This document shows, piece by piece, positions 22,681 through 31,120 of a DNA stretch of 32,313 nt. The translations under genes were made by a program, and so were the position numbers. The notes under the pieces are model-generated. The model did no database searches, had not been told where the DNA came from, and worked only from the letters and a program-made list of their open reading frames with translations. Numbering within the stretch: the first letter of the stretch is position 1; every line of letters starts with the position of its first letter. The stretch comes from Candidatus Anstonellales archaeon (GTDB lineage: Archaea > Micrarchaeota > Micrarchaeia > Anstonellales > CG1-02-47-40). The stretch is taken from NCBI GenBank assembly GCA_038869735.1, contig JAWCQO010000009.1:1-32313 (forward strand). Direction: 5' to 3'.

Positions 22681-23217
22681 TTATTCTGACTTTTCTTGGT
22701 CCTTAATAACTCGGCCAATTTTTGAATAGGGGATGCTTGTTGGACTCTCCAGCCTCTCAAATACAAGCTGGCATATTTGCATTCCATCTCGTAGTTTGAG
22801 TTTTAGAGGCCCCTCGTTTTTTATCTCGAGCATTATTCTGTTTGATGCTCCTGCGTGATGGAAGGGGGCGGTTATATGCACCGTGAGCCCCATTCGTCCT
22901 ATAGAGCTTTTTCCTCCTATATTTGCCATTATGTCTGGAGGGAGCGAAACGCGCTCAAGAGTCATTCCTAAACATAGTTGTCCGGGCTCTAAAATAACTT
23001 CTTTGCATCTCTTTTTTTGCGTAACTTCTTTATATGACATTTTTTGTATGTCCACTGGGAGGTTTTTTGTGCTTTTATAGTTATAAAACCAAAAATCACA
23101 AGAAAGGCGAAGATCAACAGAATTTGGACCAAAGGCCTCTGGAGGTGGAGGAGGTAAAATAACTATTCGTCCATTCAAAATCTCCTTTTTTATGTCTTGG
23201 TCAGATAGGACAGACAA
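22681..23217 (-). CDS. dcd: dCTP deaminase/dUTPase-family protein with substituted active-site residues
   Basis: 178 residues from TTG 23217, supported by AGAGGGG about 8 nt upstream. The next in-frame ATG would remove the conserved SDQDIKKEILNGRIVI start. The family core is present: GPNSVDLRLS, GQLCLGMTLERVSLP, KSSIGRMGLTVHITAP, MLEIKNEGPLKLKLRDGMQI and CQLVFE. Compared with E. coli Dcd, the catalytic Glu (MLEI) and the second Arg are kept. The first Arg of 'GRSS' is Lys (103), and the 'HRIDPG' Asp position reads His in PFHHAG. It may still hydrolyse or deaminate dCTP/dUTP, but activity and substrate are less certain than usual. It is convergent with the PfkB gene. Confidence 0.85.
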   Translation of the reverse strand: MSVLSDQDIKKEILNGRIVILPPPPPEAFGPNSVDLRLSCDFWFYNYKSTKNLPVDIQKMSYKEVTQKKRCKEVILEPGQLCLGMTLERVSLPPDIMANIGGKSSIGRMGLTVHITAPFHHAGASNRIMLEIKNEGPLKLKLRDGMQICQLVFERLESPTSIPYSKIGRVIKDQEKSE

Positions 23218-23266
23218 AAGAAAGCCCCTCTATTTTTCCTTAGTTCTATTAGTTGTTATGTTGTAT

Positions 23267-23557
23267 TCATATTACAGTTAGTTTTCCAAACCGTCCGCAG
23301 GAGAGTTGAGGAGTTCCCTTAAATTCAGAAACCCAACCCTGCTCTATCCTTATAGTTGAGCCTTCTTTTACCTTATCTATGTCGTCTCCCCACAACGAAA
23401 GCGCTATTTCTCCGCTTTCATCTTGCAAGATAGCATTTGCAACGCGCAGCTTCTTTCCGAATTTGGTCACAACCTCACGTGGTTCTTCAAGTTTTATGAT
23501 TTTGCCTTCCACGTCTACGTTGCCAATTCCAGCTTTTAGTTCAGAAATCTTTGCCAT
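23267..23557 (-). CDS. Single OB-fold nucleic-acid-binding protein (RPA/SOSS-B-like)
   Basis: 96 residues forming one OB fold. It begins ISELKAGIGNVDVEGKII and contains KKLRVANAILQDESGEIALSLW, the 'v....l.D.tG.i.l.lW' core of RPA-type OB domains. WVSEFKGTPQLSCGRFGKLT follows, with the 'G.pql..g..G.i' strand 5. No zinc finger or second OB domain is seen. Archaeal proteins of this size bind single-stranded DNA or RNA. It lies 49 bp before the dcd-like gene on the same strand, which fits a shared DNA-metabolism unit. It is not the only possible SSB of the organism. Confidence 0.88.
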   Translation of the reverse strand: MAKISELKAGIGNVDVEGKIIKLEEPREVVTKFGKKLRVANAILQDESGEIALSLWGDDIDKVKEGSTIRIEQGWVSEFKGTPQLSCGRFGKLTVI

Positions 23558-23632
23558 ATACCTCCCTCTTGTGAAGTGGTTTAAGTAAGGGTTGATTAAT
23601 ACGAGTTAAGCTATAAAAAACTTTATCATGAA

Positions 23633-24709
23633 TTAGGTGAGAAGGGAGTTTATCTTTTTGAAAGCTTGAGCTAAAATTCGTTCATTGTAGCAAAGCGAGA
23701 TTCTTATGTGACTTTTATAGTTGCCAAATGACATGCCTGGAACAACAGCAACGCCGTTTTGGAGGAGCTTATCAGCAAACAGGGAAGCGTCCATTCCATT
23801 TGGAAGTGCAGGAAATATATAAAAGCCAGCGTTTGGTTTTTGGAAGCGGAGTGTGTTTGATAGGAATTTAGAGGCGAAGGTTAAGCGCCTCATACAAACA
23901 TTTCTTACTTTTCTGACAAATCTTTTTTTATGCTTCAACGCTGATAATACTCCTTTTTGGAGAAAGAGAGGTACGTTGGTTATGGTGATTCTGTTTAATT
24001 GAGACAGCTTTGATGCAGTCTCTTTAGGCATAACTGCATAACCGATTCTCCAACCGGTCATGCCGAATGTCTTTGAAAATGAATTTACTATGATAAGATT
24101 AGGCGCCAGTGGGCGCTCTTTTCTTCCGTCAAAGCACAAGTCTCTATATGCATCGTCTGCAAAAAGAAGGATGCCTTTTCTTTGAGCAAGAAACAATAGC
24201 TCACTCTCTTTGTCCTCCTCAAGTGCGATGCTTGTTGGATTTGATGGGCTGTTTAGGATTATTAATCTAGTTCGACTGTCTATTGCGTCTTCAAATTTTG
24301 AGATGTCGGGTTTCCAACCATTATCTGCTGTTTCTATCAATTTTATTTTTGCTCCTATGTGTTTGCATATTAATGAGTATGCAGTCCAATAAGGGGAGGA
24401 TATAATAGCGTTATCTCCTCTTTTGAGGTGCATTCTTAGAAGTGAATATATAGCAAATTTTGAGCCTGGTGTTATGGTGATATTTTCTGTTTTGCATTCA
24501 TGGGCTTGAGAGAGCAGTTCGCGTAGCTCGATTTCCCCTGACGAACTTCCGTACTTCCCTTCCCCAGAGTACATACTAAAAGCGGCGGCTTCGATTGCTG
24601 CTCTGGGAGGTTTCCAATCCGGCTCTCCAACATTTAGCTTTATTATCTTTGAACCCGATTTTTCAAGTGAGTATATTTGCTCGAAAATGTCGTATAGCAG
24701 ATGTCTCAC
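23633..24709 (-). CDS. Class I/II PLP aminotransferase, last gene of the aromatic operon
   Basis: 358 residues from a GTG that overlaps the PheA stop (GTGA). Fold-type I aminotransferase features are KLNVGEPDWKPP, ITPGSKFAIYSLLRM, NSPSNPTS (substrate-binding Asn), FADDAYRDL, and the PLP lysine in NSFSKTFGMTGWRIGYAV. The C-terminal Arg for the substrate carboxylate is in SHIRISLC. Because it follows prephenate dehydratase, it probably converts phenylpyruvate (and perhaps 4-hydroxyphenylpyruvate or prephenate) to the amino acid. Aspartate aminotransferase activity is also possible. The chain is about 30 residues shorter at the N-terminus than typical members, so the mobile N-terminal arm is short. 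Confidence 0.88.
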   Translation of the reverse strand: MRHLLYDIFEQIYSLEKSGSKIIKLNVGEPDWKPPRAAIEAAAFSMYSGEGKYGSSSGEIELRELLSQAHECKTENITITPGSKFAIYSLLRMHLKRGDNAIISSPYWTAYSLICKHIGAKIKLIETADNGWKPDISKFEDAIDSRTRLIILNSPSNPTSIALEEDKESELLFLAQRKGILLFADDAYRDLCFDGRKERPLAPNLIIVNSFSKTFGMTGWRIGYAVMPKETASKLSQLNRITITNVPLFLQKGVLSALKHKKRFVRKVRNVCMRRLTFASKFLSNTLRFQKPNAGFYIFPALPNGMDASLFADKLLQNGVAVVPGMSFGNYKSHIRISLCYNERILAQAFKKINSLLT

Positions 24710-25764
24710 CAGTCGACAGCTTTTTTATAGCATCCAAGTAAGCGAAAGTATTCACATTCTTTTGTTGCCTTTTCTATTGCACTAACAACAGTTGGATCTG
24801 AGTCTGAGCCAAGGAAGTCTAAGAGAAAGGCAAACTGTTTTGGTTTGGAAGGAATGGGCCTGGATTCTATTCTTGTTAGGTTTATTCCTGCCTCCGCAAA
24901 TATTTTAAGGACCCCAAATAATGCTCCAGCTTTATGTGGTGTTGAAAAAACAGCAGAACATTTATTTCCGCCTTTCTCCTTTTGCTTTGAGATAACAAGA
25001 AACCTAGTTATGTTGGGACCCGAATCTTCTATGTTTTCTTTTAAAATTTCAAGTCCGTAAATATCAGCACATAGTTTGCTTGCGATTGCTGCTGCGGCTT
25101 TAGGTCTTGATTGTGAGAGCATCATTGCCGAGCCAGCGGTATCGTAATAGGGGATAGCTTCCAGTTTATTTCTTGAAATAAATCCTTTACATTGTGAAAG
25201 CGCCTGAGGGTGGGAATAGACTACTTTTATGTCTCTGTAATCGGTTTCTGGAATAGAGAGAAGACAGTGATGGATTGGTACAGTTACTTCACCAACCACG
25301 TTTAGGTCTGTTTCGATTAGGAGGTCGTTTACATCTGCTATTGAGCCGCCAATAGAATTTTCAACTGGCACCACGCCCATATCGAAGGTCCCAGACTTCA
25401 CTCCATTAAAAACATCTGAAAATTCATTACATGGTATCGTGGATGCGTTTTGTGTGTATTTGAAGGCTGCAATCTCACTGTATGCACCATGCTCACCCTG
25501 AAATCCGACAAGAGTTGTAACCTCTGATTGTATTCTCTTGGATTCTGAGATTATATCTGAAAAAAGCTTATCTACAAATTCCTTCTTTAGGAGAAATGTA
25601 GGGCTCTTTCTAACGATCTCAAGCACCTCTTGCTCTCGCCTTGGGTCTTCAATTTCTTTTTTGAATCTTTTGGCACGCAAAGCAAACTCATTTCTTTTGT
25701 TCAGAAGCCTTAGAATCTCCAAGTCTATCTGGTCTATGTTTTTTCTTATCTCATCCAAATTCAT
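24706..25764 (-). CDS. pheA: Chorismate mutase-prephenate dehydratase (P-protein)
   Basis: 352 residues with three domains. Chorismate mutase of AroQ type occupies about 1-85 (LDEIRKNIDQIDLEILRLLNKR, later KLFSDIISESKRIQ). Prephenate dehydratase is at about 88-265, with GFQGEHGAYSE, VPVENSIGGSI, SHPQALSQC, YDTAGSA and the catalytic/feedback NITRFLVIS segment. A C-terminal ACT domain has HKAGALFGVLKIFAEAGINL and ESRPIPSKP, the GALF and ESRP motifs that bind phenylalanine, so feedback control by Phe is expected. The bifunctional fusion is typical of bacteria and rarer in archaea, where the parts are often separate. It starts 10 bp after aroC. No prephenate dehydrogenase is present in the window. 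Confidence 0.95.
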   Translation of the reverse strand: MNLDEIRKNIDQIDLEILRLLNKRNEFALRAKRFKKEIEDPRREQEVLEIVRKSPTFLLKKEFVDKLFSDIISESKRIQSEVTTLVGFQGEHGAYSEIAAFKYTQNASTIPCNEFSDVFNGVKSGTFDMGVVPVENSIGGSIADVNDLLIETDLNVVGEVTVPIHHCLLSIPETDYRDIKVVYSHPQALSQCKGFISRNKLEAIPYYDTAGSAMMLSQSRPKAAAAIASKLCADIYGLEILKENIEDSGPNITRFLVISKQKEKGGNKCSAVFSTPHKAGALFGVLKIFAEAGINLTRIESRPIPSKPKQFAFLLDFLGSDSDPTVVSAIEKATKECEYFRLLGCYKKAVDW

Positions 25765-25774
25765 AACATCACCT

Positions 25775-26875
25775 TCATATTATTGGACGCTTATTGCGTT
25801 TTTCTGAAAGCAGGATATCTGCAATACAGATTGCTGCGACGTTTTCGACAACAGCAACGGCTCTTATTGCAATACATGGATCGTGCCTCCCAATTATTCT
25901 GAGAGTTGTTTCTTTCATTTCCTTCAGATCTATCGTTTTCTGAGGGGAATAGATGCTGGACGTTGGTTTAAATGCCACACGGAATGTTATCGGCATGCCA
26001 GTCGACAAACCTCCGAGTATGCCGCCAGCGTTATTTGTTTTTGTGACTATTTTCTTGCCGGATATAGTATATTGGTCATTGTGCTTGCTTCCCCTCATCT
26101 TTGATGCCTCAAATCCCTTTCCAAATTCTATTCCCTTTACTGCGGGTATTGCAAAGATGGCAGATGAAATCTTGCTTTCAATGCTTCCAAACATTGGCTC
26201 GCCAAGGCCGGGTGGCATTCCAACAATCCTGCACTCCACTACTCCCCCAACCGAATCGTTGTCTAGCATTGCTCTTTTTACTTCTTCCTCCATTCTTTTT
26301 GAAGTTGAGGTATCCGGACACCTTACCTGACTTTTGTAAGTATTAAAAAGGACTTCTTTGTCTGACGGGTCTCGTGCGAGCCTCACTTTTCCAATTGAAC
26401 GCATAAAAGCCATTGTGAGTATACCATCTTTTTTGAGTAATTGTTTTGCAACCGAACCTGCCATAACAAATGAAGCGGTCATCCTTCCAGAAAATATCCC
26501 ACTCCCGCTTTCTAACTTCCCATATTTTATTAGAGCTGGGTAATCTGCATGACCGGGACGTGGCATCTGCTCAAATTGGGAGTAATCAGAAGGGCGGACG
26601 TCCTGATTTTTTATTTGCATTAATATTCTTTGACCTGTTGTTTTTCCTCTGATTATTCCGCTTTTTATTTCTACTACGTCACTCTCCCTTCTTTGAGTTG
26701 TGAAGATGCTTTGAGCTGGTTTTCTTCTATCAAGCTGTAGCTGAACGTCCTTTTTAGTGACGCTTATCCCCTTTGGACAGCCATTAATTTCTACTCCTAC
26801 ACAGCTGCCGTGGCTGCTTCCAAATACGCGAATAGTAAAGGTATCTCCAAATGAGTATGGGGTTTTGAAACTCAT
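25775..26875 (-). CDS. aroC: Chorismate synthase
   Basis: 366 residues, full length. It converts EPSP to chorismate with reduced FMN. Recognisable segments are FGDTFTIRVFGSSHGSCVGV, the signature HADYPALIKYG after RPG, FSGRMTASFVMAGSVAKQLL, GGILGGLSTGMPI and IIGRHDPCIAIRAV. The two catalytic histidines (in SSHG and GRHDP) are present. The first motif is GSSHG where the family has GESHG, a single substitution of a normally conserved Glu. It overlaps aroA by 4 bp and is followed by pheA after 10 bp. Confidence 0.95.
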   Translation of the reverse strand: MSFKTPYSFGDTFTIRVFGSSHGSCVGVEINGCPKGISVTKKDVQLQLDRRKPAQSIFTTQRRESDVVEIKSGIIRGKTTGQRILMQIKNQDVRPSDYSQFEQMPRPGHADYPALIKYGKLESGSGIFSGRMTASFVMAGSVAKQLLKKDGILTMAFMRSIGKVRLARDPSDKEVLFNTYKSQVRCPDTSTSKRMEEEVKRAMLDNDSVGGVVECRIVGMPPGLGEPMFGSIESKISSAIFAIPAVKGIEFGKGFEASKMRGSKHNDQYTISGKKIVTKTNNAGGILGGLSTGMPITFRVAFKPTSSIYSPQKTIDLKEMKETTLRIIGRHDPCIAIRAVAVVENVAAICIADILLSEKRNKRPII

Positions 26876-28128
26876 GTTCTCACCCTTTCCAAATCTTCAA
26901 AAAAGCTAGGATAGGATTTTGAAACGCACTCCGCACCGTAGATTATTGTTTTTTCTTTTGCACAAAGAGCTGCTACTGCACAGGCCATTGCTATTCTATG
27001 GTCTTTTTGTGAGTCTACAACCCCCCCTCTTAGTTTCTGGCCAAAAATTTCCATTTTATCTCCATTGACTCTGAGTTTTCCACCAAGCTTCTTAAACTCA
27101 GTAACAAGTGATTTTGCCCTATTGCTCTCCTTGTGTATCAATCTCCGAGAGCCATATATGGTGCTTTTTCCCTTGCAGTTGCATGCAAGAGCCACAAGTG
27201 GAGGAAAAAGGTCTGGACAATCGGTGGCATCAAACTCAAAAGAGCAAAGTGATGAAGACAAAACAGAAACTGATCCCTCTTTGCACCTTACTTTGGCGCC
27301 TGTAAGCGTGAGGGCATCAACTATTTTTTTGTCTGGCTGTAAAGAAGATTCACTCAAACCACGTACAGTTATATTACCGGCAATTGCACCTGCCACTAGG
27401 AGAAAGGAGGCACTTGACCAATCACCTTCAACATAGAAGGTAGCTGGCTTGTACTCCTGATTTGCAGGAATGTTAAAGATTCCTTTTTCAACATCAGCCT
27501 CTATTTTTACTCCAAATTTTGATAAAACTGAAAGGCTTATGGCTACATAGGGCTTGCTGGCAAGCCTCCTTGCAACTAAGGTGGAGTCGTTTTTGCATAG
27601 TGGAAGCGCAAATAAGAAGCCAGATATAAGCTGTGAGCTTATTAAACCATCAACTTCTATTCTGCCTCCTATCAGAGGCCCTCTAACAATAATGGGAGGC
27701 CTTCCCAGATTGGTTTTACAGTAGGCACCTGCAGCCTGCATGGGAGCTTCTATTTCGCCTAGATAGCGAGAAAGAAGAGAACCCGTTGCGTTTAGTACAA
27801 CTGTTTGGCTGCAAAGGGCGGATATTGGAGTAAAAAGCCTTATGCATAAACCCGACTCTTTACAGTTAAGTTCTATTTTCTTTTTTCCTCTTCCAATGTT
27901 TTCTCCAGCACCTTTTACGATTAGTGAATCTTTTCTACGAGTTATTTTCGCTCCAAGATTTCTCGCTACACCTTCAGCTGCAGAGGCATCTTCGCAGCAG
28001 CTGATGTTCTTGATTTTTGTTTCCCCCAAAGCTAGGAGAGAGGCAGCTATTGCTCGCTGGCTCACGCTTTTTGAAGGTGGAGCAAAAATGCTTCCTCTAA
28101 CATCTCCGGGTAGGATTATTTTCTTCAC
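26872..28128 (-). CDS. aroA: 3-phosphoshikimate 1-carboxyvinyltransferase (EPSP synthase)
   Basis: 418 residues from a GTG that overlaps the aroE-aroK stop (GTGA). It has the two-domain inside-out barrel of EPSPS. The PEP/S3P contacts visible are PPSKSVSQRAIAAS, SSQLISGFLFALP, DWSSASFLLVAGA, the catalytic Asp region DCPDLFPPL, IHKESNRAKSLV, KDHRIAMA and SKSYPSFFEDL. The loop that reads GNAGT in many enzymes reads KESGLCIR, closer to the 'ESGST' form common in Firmicutes, with Cys where Thr usually sits. The reaction is shikimate-3-phosphate plus PEP to EPSP. It is tightly coupled on both sides by 4-bp overlaps. Confidence 0.94.
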   Translation of the reverse strand: MKKIILPGDVRGSIFAPPSKSVSQRAIAASLLALGETKIKNISCCEDASAAEGVARNLGAKITRRKDSLIVKGAGENIGRGKKKIELNCKESGLCIRLFTPISALCSQTVVLNATGSLLSRYLGEIEAPMQAAGAYCKTNLGRPPIIVRGPLIGGRIEVDGLISSQLISGFLFALPLCKNDSTLVARRLASKPYVAISLSVLSKFGVKIEADVEKGIFNIPANQEYKPATFYVEGDWSSASFLLVAGAIAGNITVRGLSESSLQPDKKIVDALTLTGAKVRCKEGSVSVLSSSLCSFEFDATDCPDLFPPLVALACNCKGKSTIYGSRRLIHKESNRAKSLVTEFKKLGGKLRVNGDKMEIFGQKLRGGVVDSQKDHRIAMACAVAALCAKEKTIIYGAECVSKSYPSFFEDLERVRT

Positions 28129-29450
28129 TTATCTGCACCCCTAATCAATTCCTCGCCTATCAGTTCAGCTATTTGGTAAGGGAGCTTGTGATTGGTGTTT
28201 ACAGCAATATGGCATGCAGAAGCATACAGGGGGAGGCGATAGCTCAAAAGTCTTTTTATGGTTTCTTTTCTATTTTTGCCTATGAGGAGGGGGCGGTTCT
28301 TGTTGCCTCTTGTTCTCTTTAAAATCTCTCCTTGCCCTGCATAAAGCCAGATTACAAAGCAATTATCTTTCAAAAGAGCCACATTTTCTTTTCTTAGTAC
28401 TATCCCTCCCCCACATGAGATTACTGTTTTATCATCGCTTAGAGCTTTTTTAAGTGCTGCTGATTCCATGTCCCTAAACCTATGCTCTCCAAAGGTATTG
28501 AATATGTTGGATATGCTCATGCCTACCTCCTTTTCAATAAGAACATCTGTTTCTGTGAATTTGAAGCCAAGCCTTTTTGACAAGGTCTTCCCCACGGTAC
28601 TCTTTCCGCTTCCCATAAAACCAATGAGGGCTATTTTTCTTCGAGTCCTTAATTCAGGATAGCTTGAAAACGCGCATTCTCTCATGAGGTTGATTGGTGC
28701 TTTTCTTCCAGTAAATATCTCAAAGGCTGATGCTCCTTGAAATAGGAGCCACTCAAGAGGGGATATTATGGTGCAACCAACCTTTCTTGCATCAGAGAGT
28801 AGGGCACTTTTGCCGGAGTAGTTTGCGTCAAGAACTGCCATCGAGGGTTTAAGAAGCTTTCTGGGAACGATGCGCTCATGGGTTGAAACGCATGAAATTA
28901 TTATGTGTGACCCAACAACTGCAGCTTTGAGTTCTCCTTTGCTTATGCCTATAGCCCTGCAGCCAAACATTTTACATATTTCTTTTGCTTTCTCAGTTGT
29001 TCTATTGGCGCAGATAACGTTTGATCCAGCTTGAGTTAGCGCCATAATGGCTGCTTTTGCAGAGCCACCGGCTCCGAGTACTACTACGGACTTTCCCTTT
29101 AGGGGTATACCGGCCGACTGAAAGGCTCTGAGAACTCCATCAGTATCTGTGTTAAAGCCGATTGATTGACCGTTTTTGAATACCACTGTGTTGCATGCAC
29201 CGAGTCTCTCTACCTCCACGCTTGCCTTGTTTAATTTTTCTGCAATGTCTTCTTTGAGGGGGGATGTTACATTCATGCCGCGAAGCCCGATTTCCCTTGC
29301 AATATTAAGAACGTCCTGAGCGCTTTTTGCCAAAAGTCTAAAATAGATTGCATTTAGTCCACATTTTTTCATTGCAGATGTTTGCATTTGTGGACTCCGG
29401 CTATGGGATATCGGGCAGCCGACAACTGCAAACAAAAGCGGTTTTTTCAT
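28125..29450 (-). CDS. aroE-aroK: Fused shikimate dehydrogenase-shikimate kinase
   Basis: 441 residues encode two consecutive pathway enzymes in one chain. Residues 1-265 are AroE: VVGCPISHSRSPQMQ, NVTSPLKED with the catalytic Lys at 66, FNTDTDG, the NADP loop LGAGGSAKAA near 125-134, and the C-terminal QGASAFEIFTG. Residues 272-441 are a P-loop shikimate kinase of the bacterial AroK type: LIGFMGSGKSTVGKTL with Walker A at 277-284, ETDVLIEKEVGMSI, FGEHRFRDMESAAL with the shikimate-binding Arg, ISCGGGIVL, and the lid RNKNRPLL-type segment. All catalytic residues appear intact, though the usual DTD is ETD. Most archaea use an unrelated GHMP-family shikimate kinase. There is no stop or frameshift at the junction, and only a short linker (SYPELRTRRK). 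Confidence 0.95.
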   Translation of the reverse strand: MKKPLLFAVVGCPISHSRSPQMQTSAMKKCGLNAIYFRLLAKSAQDVLNIAREIGLRGMNVTSPLKEDIAEKLNKASVEVERLGACNTVVFKNGQSIGFNTDTDGVLRAFQSAGIPLKGKSVVVLGAGGSAKAAIMALTQAGSNVICANRTTEKAKEICKMFGCRAIGISKGELKAAVVGSHIIISCVSTHERIVPRKLLKPSMAVLDANYSGKSALLSDARKVGCTIISPLEWLLFQGASAFEIFTGRKAPINLMRECAFSSYPELRTRRKIALIGFMGSGKSTVGKTLSKRLGFKFTETDVLIEKEVGMSISNIFNTFGEHRFRDMESAALKKALSDDKTVISCGGGIVLRKENVALLKDNCFVIWLYAGQGEILKRTRGNKNRPLLIGKNRKETIKRLLSYRLPLYASACHIAVNTNHKLPYQIAELIGEELIRGADK

Positions 29451-30100
29451 GTTAGTGCCTCCAGAATAGAGTTCATCTTTTTTACATCAATTTGTCCTTC
29501 GGCGATTTCCTTCCCAACGCTCCGGCTTGCATAGGTAAATGGGCTTCCCAATAGAGGAGCGACGATTCTTACGATACGTCCCTTTTGTCCCATTCCAACA
29601 ACCAAAATTCTCTTTTTGTAGGATAGGAGCCCGAGAAGCCTTGCGCAGTCTCGCATTGAATTTGCTTTGCAGGAAATTTTTATTATGTCTGGCTTAAACT
29701 TGGAACACGTTCTAATTATTGCTTGGAGTTTTCGCTCAGAAGGAGTTTTGGAGTAGTTGTGGTAAGAGACTATTGTGCGGCAACCCTTGCTTTTAGCAAA
29801 TCTGATTATATCTGAAATGAAATGCTCTCTGTTTTCCACTTCCACATCCACATATCTTGCCCCGTTCTCAATGGCACTTATGAGAATTTTCTTTCTCTCC
29901 GCGTCGCTTATTTTTCCTTTTCTAAAAGTTGCGATAAGAGTTATAGAGGGAGAGAATATTTTGGATATTTCCCTCTCTGTTGGGAGTTTCTCAAGAAAAT
30001 CTAATCTAACTTCTGCGAATGAAAGACCACGCAGTGCATTCAGCAACTCAAAAACGGTTTTCTCTCCTACACTAACACAGATTTTATTTTTATGAATCAT
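29447..30100 (-). CDS. aroD: Type I 3-dehydroquinate dehydratase
   Basis: 217 residues, a normal length for the archaeal/enteric type I TIM-barrel enzyme. It removes water from 3-dehydroquinate through a Schiff base. The strand FAEVRLDFLEKL, the VDVEVE strand, the catalytic His in VSYHNYSKTP, the Schiff-base Lys in DIIKISCKANS, and the C-terminal substrate clamp GSPFTYASRSVGKEIAEGQI are all present. It starts inside the end of aroB (11-bp overlap) and overlaps aroE-aroK by 4 bp, so the three are translationally coupled. Confidence 0.95.
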   Translation of the reverse strand: MIHKNKICVSVGEKTVFELLNALRGLSFAEVRLDFLEKLPTEREISKIFSPSITLIATFRKGKISDAERKKILISAIENGARYVDVEVENREHFISDIIRFAKSKGCRTIVSYHNYSKTPSERKLQAIIRTCSKFKPDIIKISCKANSMRDCARLLGLLSYKKRILVVGMGQKGRIVRIVAPLLGSPFTYASRSVGKEIAEGQIDVKKMNSILEALT

Positions 30101-31118
30101 CTAGCACTGCCTCCAGATCGCTTTCTTTAATCTCTATTATTCGTGCGCTACCAATGTCCTCAAGAAGTGGAATTCTTATAGTGTTTGCGCGCCTTTTTTT
30201 ATCTTTTTCAATGGCGTCAAGAATCTCCTGCTTGTTTATATCAATCGTTATAGGAAGGTTAAAAGTGGATAGAAGGTTTGCAAGCCTTTCGGCTTGTGAG
30301 CGTTTCAAGAGATTCTTTTTCACGGATAACTTTGACTCAATGGCCATTCCTATAGAAACACAATATCCATGGGGAAGCCCATATACCTTCTCTATTGCAT
30401 GTCCTATGGTATGTCCAAAATTGAGTTTCATTCTCTCTTTGACTTCTGTCTCGTCAGCCTCTACTATCCTGCTTTTTATGAGTATGGAGGCCTGGAGTGC
30501 CCGTTCAATAGAGCTTTTTTTGAGGGATAAACAGTCTTTGCTGTTTTTTTCCAAAAAGTCAAAGAGGGTTTTGTCAGCTATGCTTGCATGCTTGATAATT
30601 TCGGCAAAGCCGCAGGATATTGCTTGTGATGAGAGAGTTTTGAGTGCTTCAAAATCGCACAAAACAAAAGAAGGTTGCCTTATTGTCCCTATGATGTTTT
30701 TGTATCCTTTAAAGTTTAGGCCGTTTTTTCCACCAATGCTTGCATCTGCCTGCGCCAAGAGGGTTGTTGGTACAAGACCGAGGGTTACGCCCCTAAGATA
30801 AGTGGAAGCAACAAAACCTGCAACGTCGCAAACTACTCCTCCACCTACGCCTACAATTGTTGATGACCTTTCAAGCCCATATTCCAAAAGAGCATCATAA
30901 ACCCTCTCTGCAGTTGAAAGCGTCTTTGCTGATTCGCCTTGGCCGATTTCAATTATTGGAATCTTGCCTGGTATGTTTTTGCCGTGAAGTTTTCTTACTA
31001 TGCTGTCAGTAATTATTGCACTTTCTTCTGCAACGATATATTCTAAGAGGTTTGAGATACGCTCCCCTATGAGAATTTGGCATGTTCCGCTTTTTCCCTT
31101 TAGCTTAAGAGCCAACAT
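30090..31118 (-). CDS. aroB: 3-dehydroquinate synthase, classical NAD-dependent AroB type
   Basis: 342 residues. The NAD-binding GVGGGVVCDVAGFVASTYLRG and PTTLLAQADASIGGKNGLN segments are clear. So are the zinc ligands: Glu in CGFAEIIKH, His in NFGHTIGHAIE and His in GLPHGYCVSIGM. The KRRANTIRIPLL end matches the 'KK...g.i.fvLl' motif. It converts DAHP to 3-dehydroquinate. Many archaea lack AroB and make dehydroquinate by the ADH synthase/DHQ synthase II route, so classical AroB plus DAHP synthase indicates a bacterial-style upper pathway. It begins 2 bp after the DAHP synthase gene. Confidence 0.95.
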   Translation of the reverse strand: MLALKLKGKSGTCQILIGERISNLLEYIVAEESAIITDSIVRKLHGKNIPGKIPIIEIGQGESAKTLSTAERVYDALLEYGLERSSTIVGVGGGVVCDVAGFVASTYLRGVTLGLVPTTLLAQADASIGGKNGLNFKGYKNIIGTIRQPSFVLCDFEALKTLSSQAISCGFAEIIKHASIADKTLFDFLEKNSKDCLSLKKSSIERALQASILIKSRIVEADETEVKERMKLNFGHTIGHAIEKVYGLPHGYCVSIGMAIESKLSVKKNLLKRSQAERLANLLSTFNLPITIDINKQEILDAIEKDKKRRANTIRIPLLEDIGSARIIEIKESDLEAVLDDS

Positions 31119-31120
31119 TC

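Noticed and set aside
30154-30801. Plus-strand ORF of 215 codons
   Set aside because: Antisense to aroB, whose motifs are complete; the ORF has no recognisable domain.
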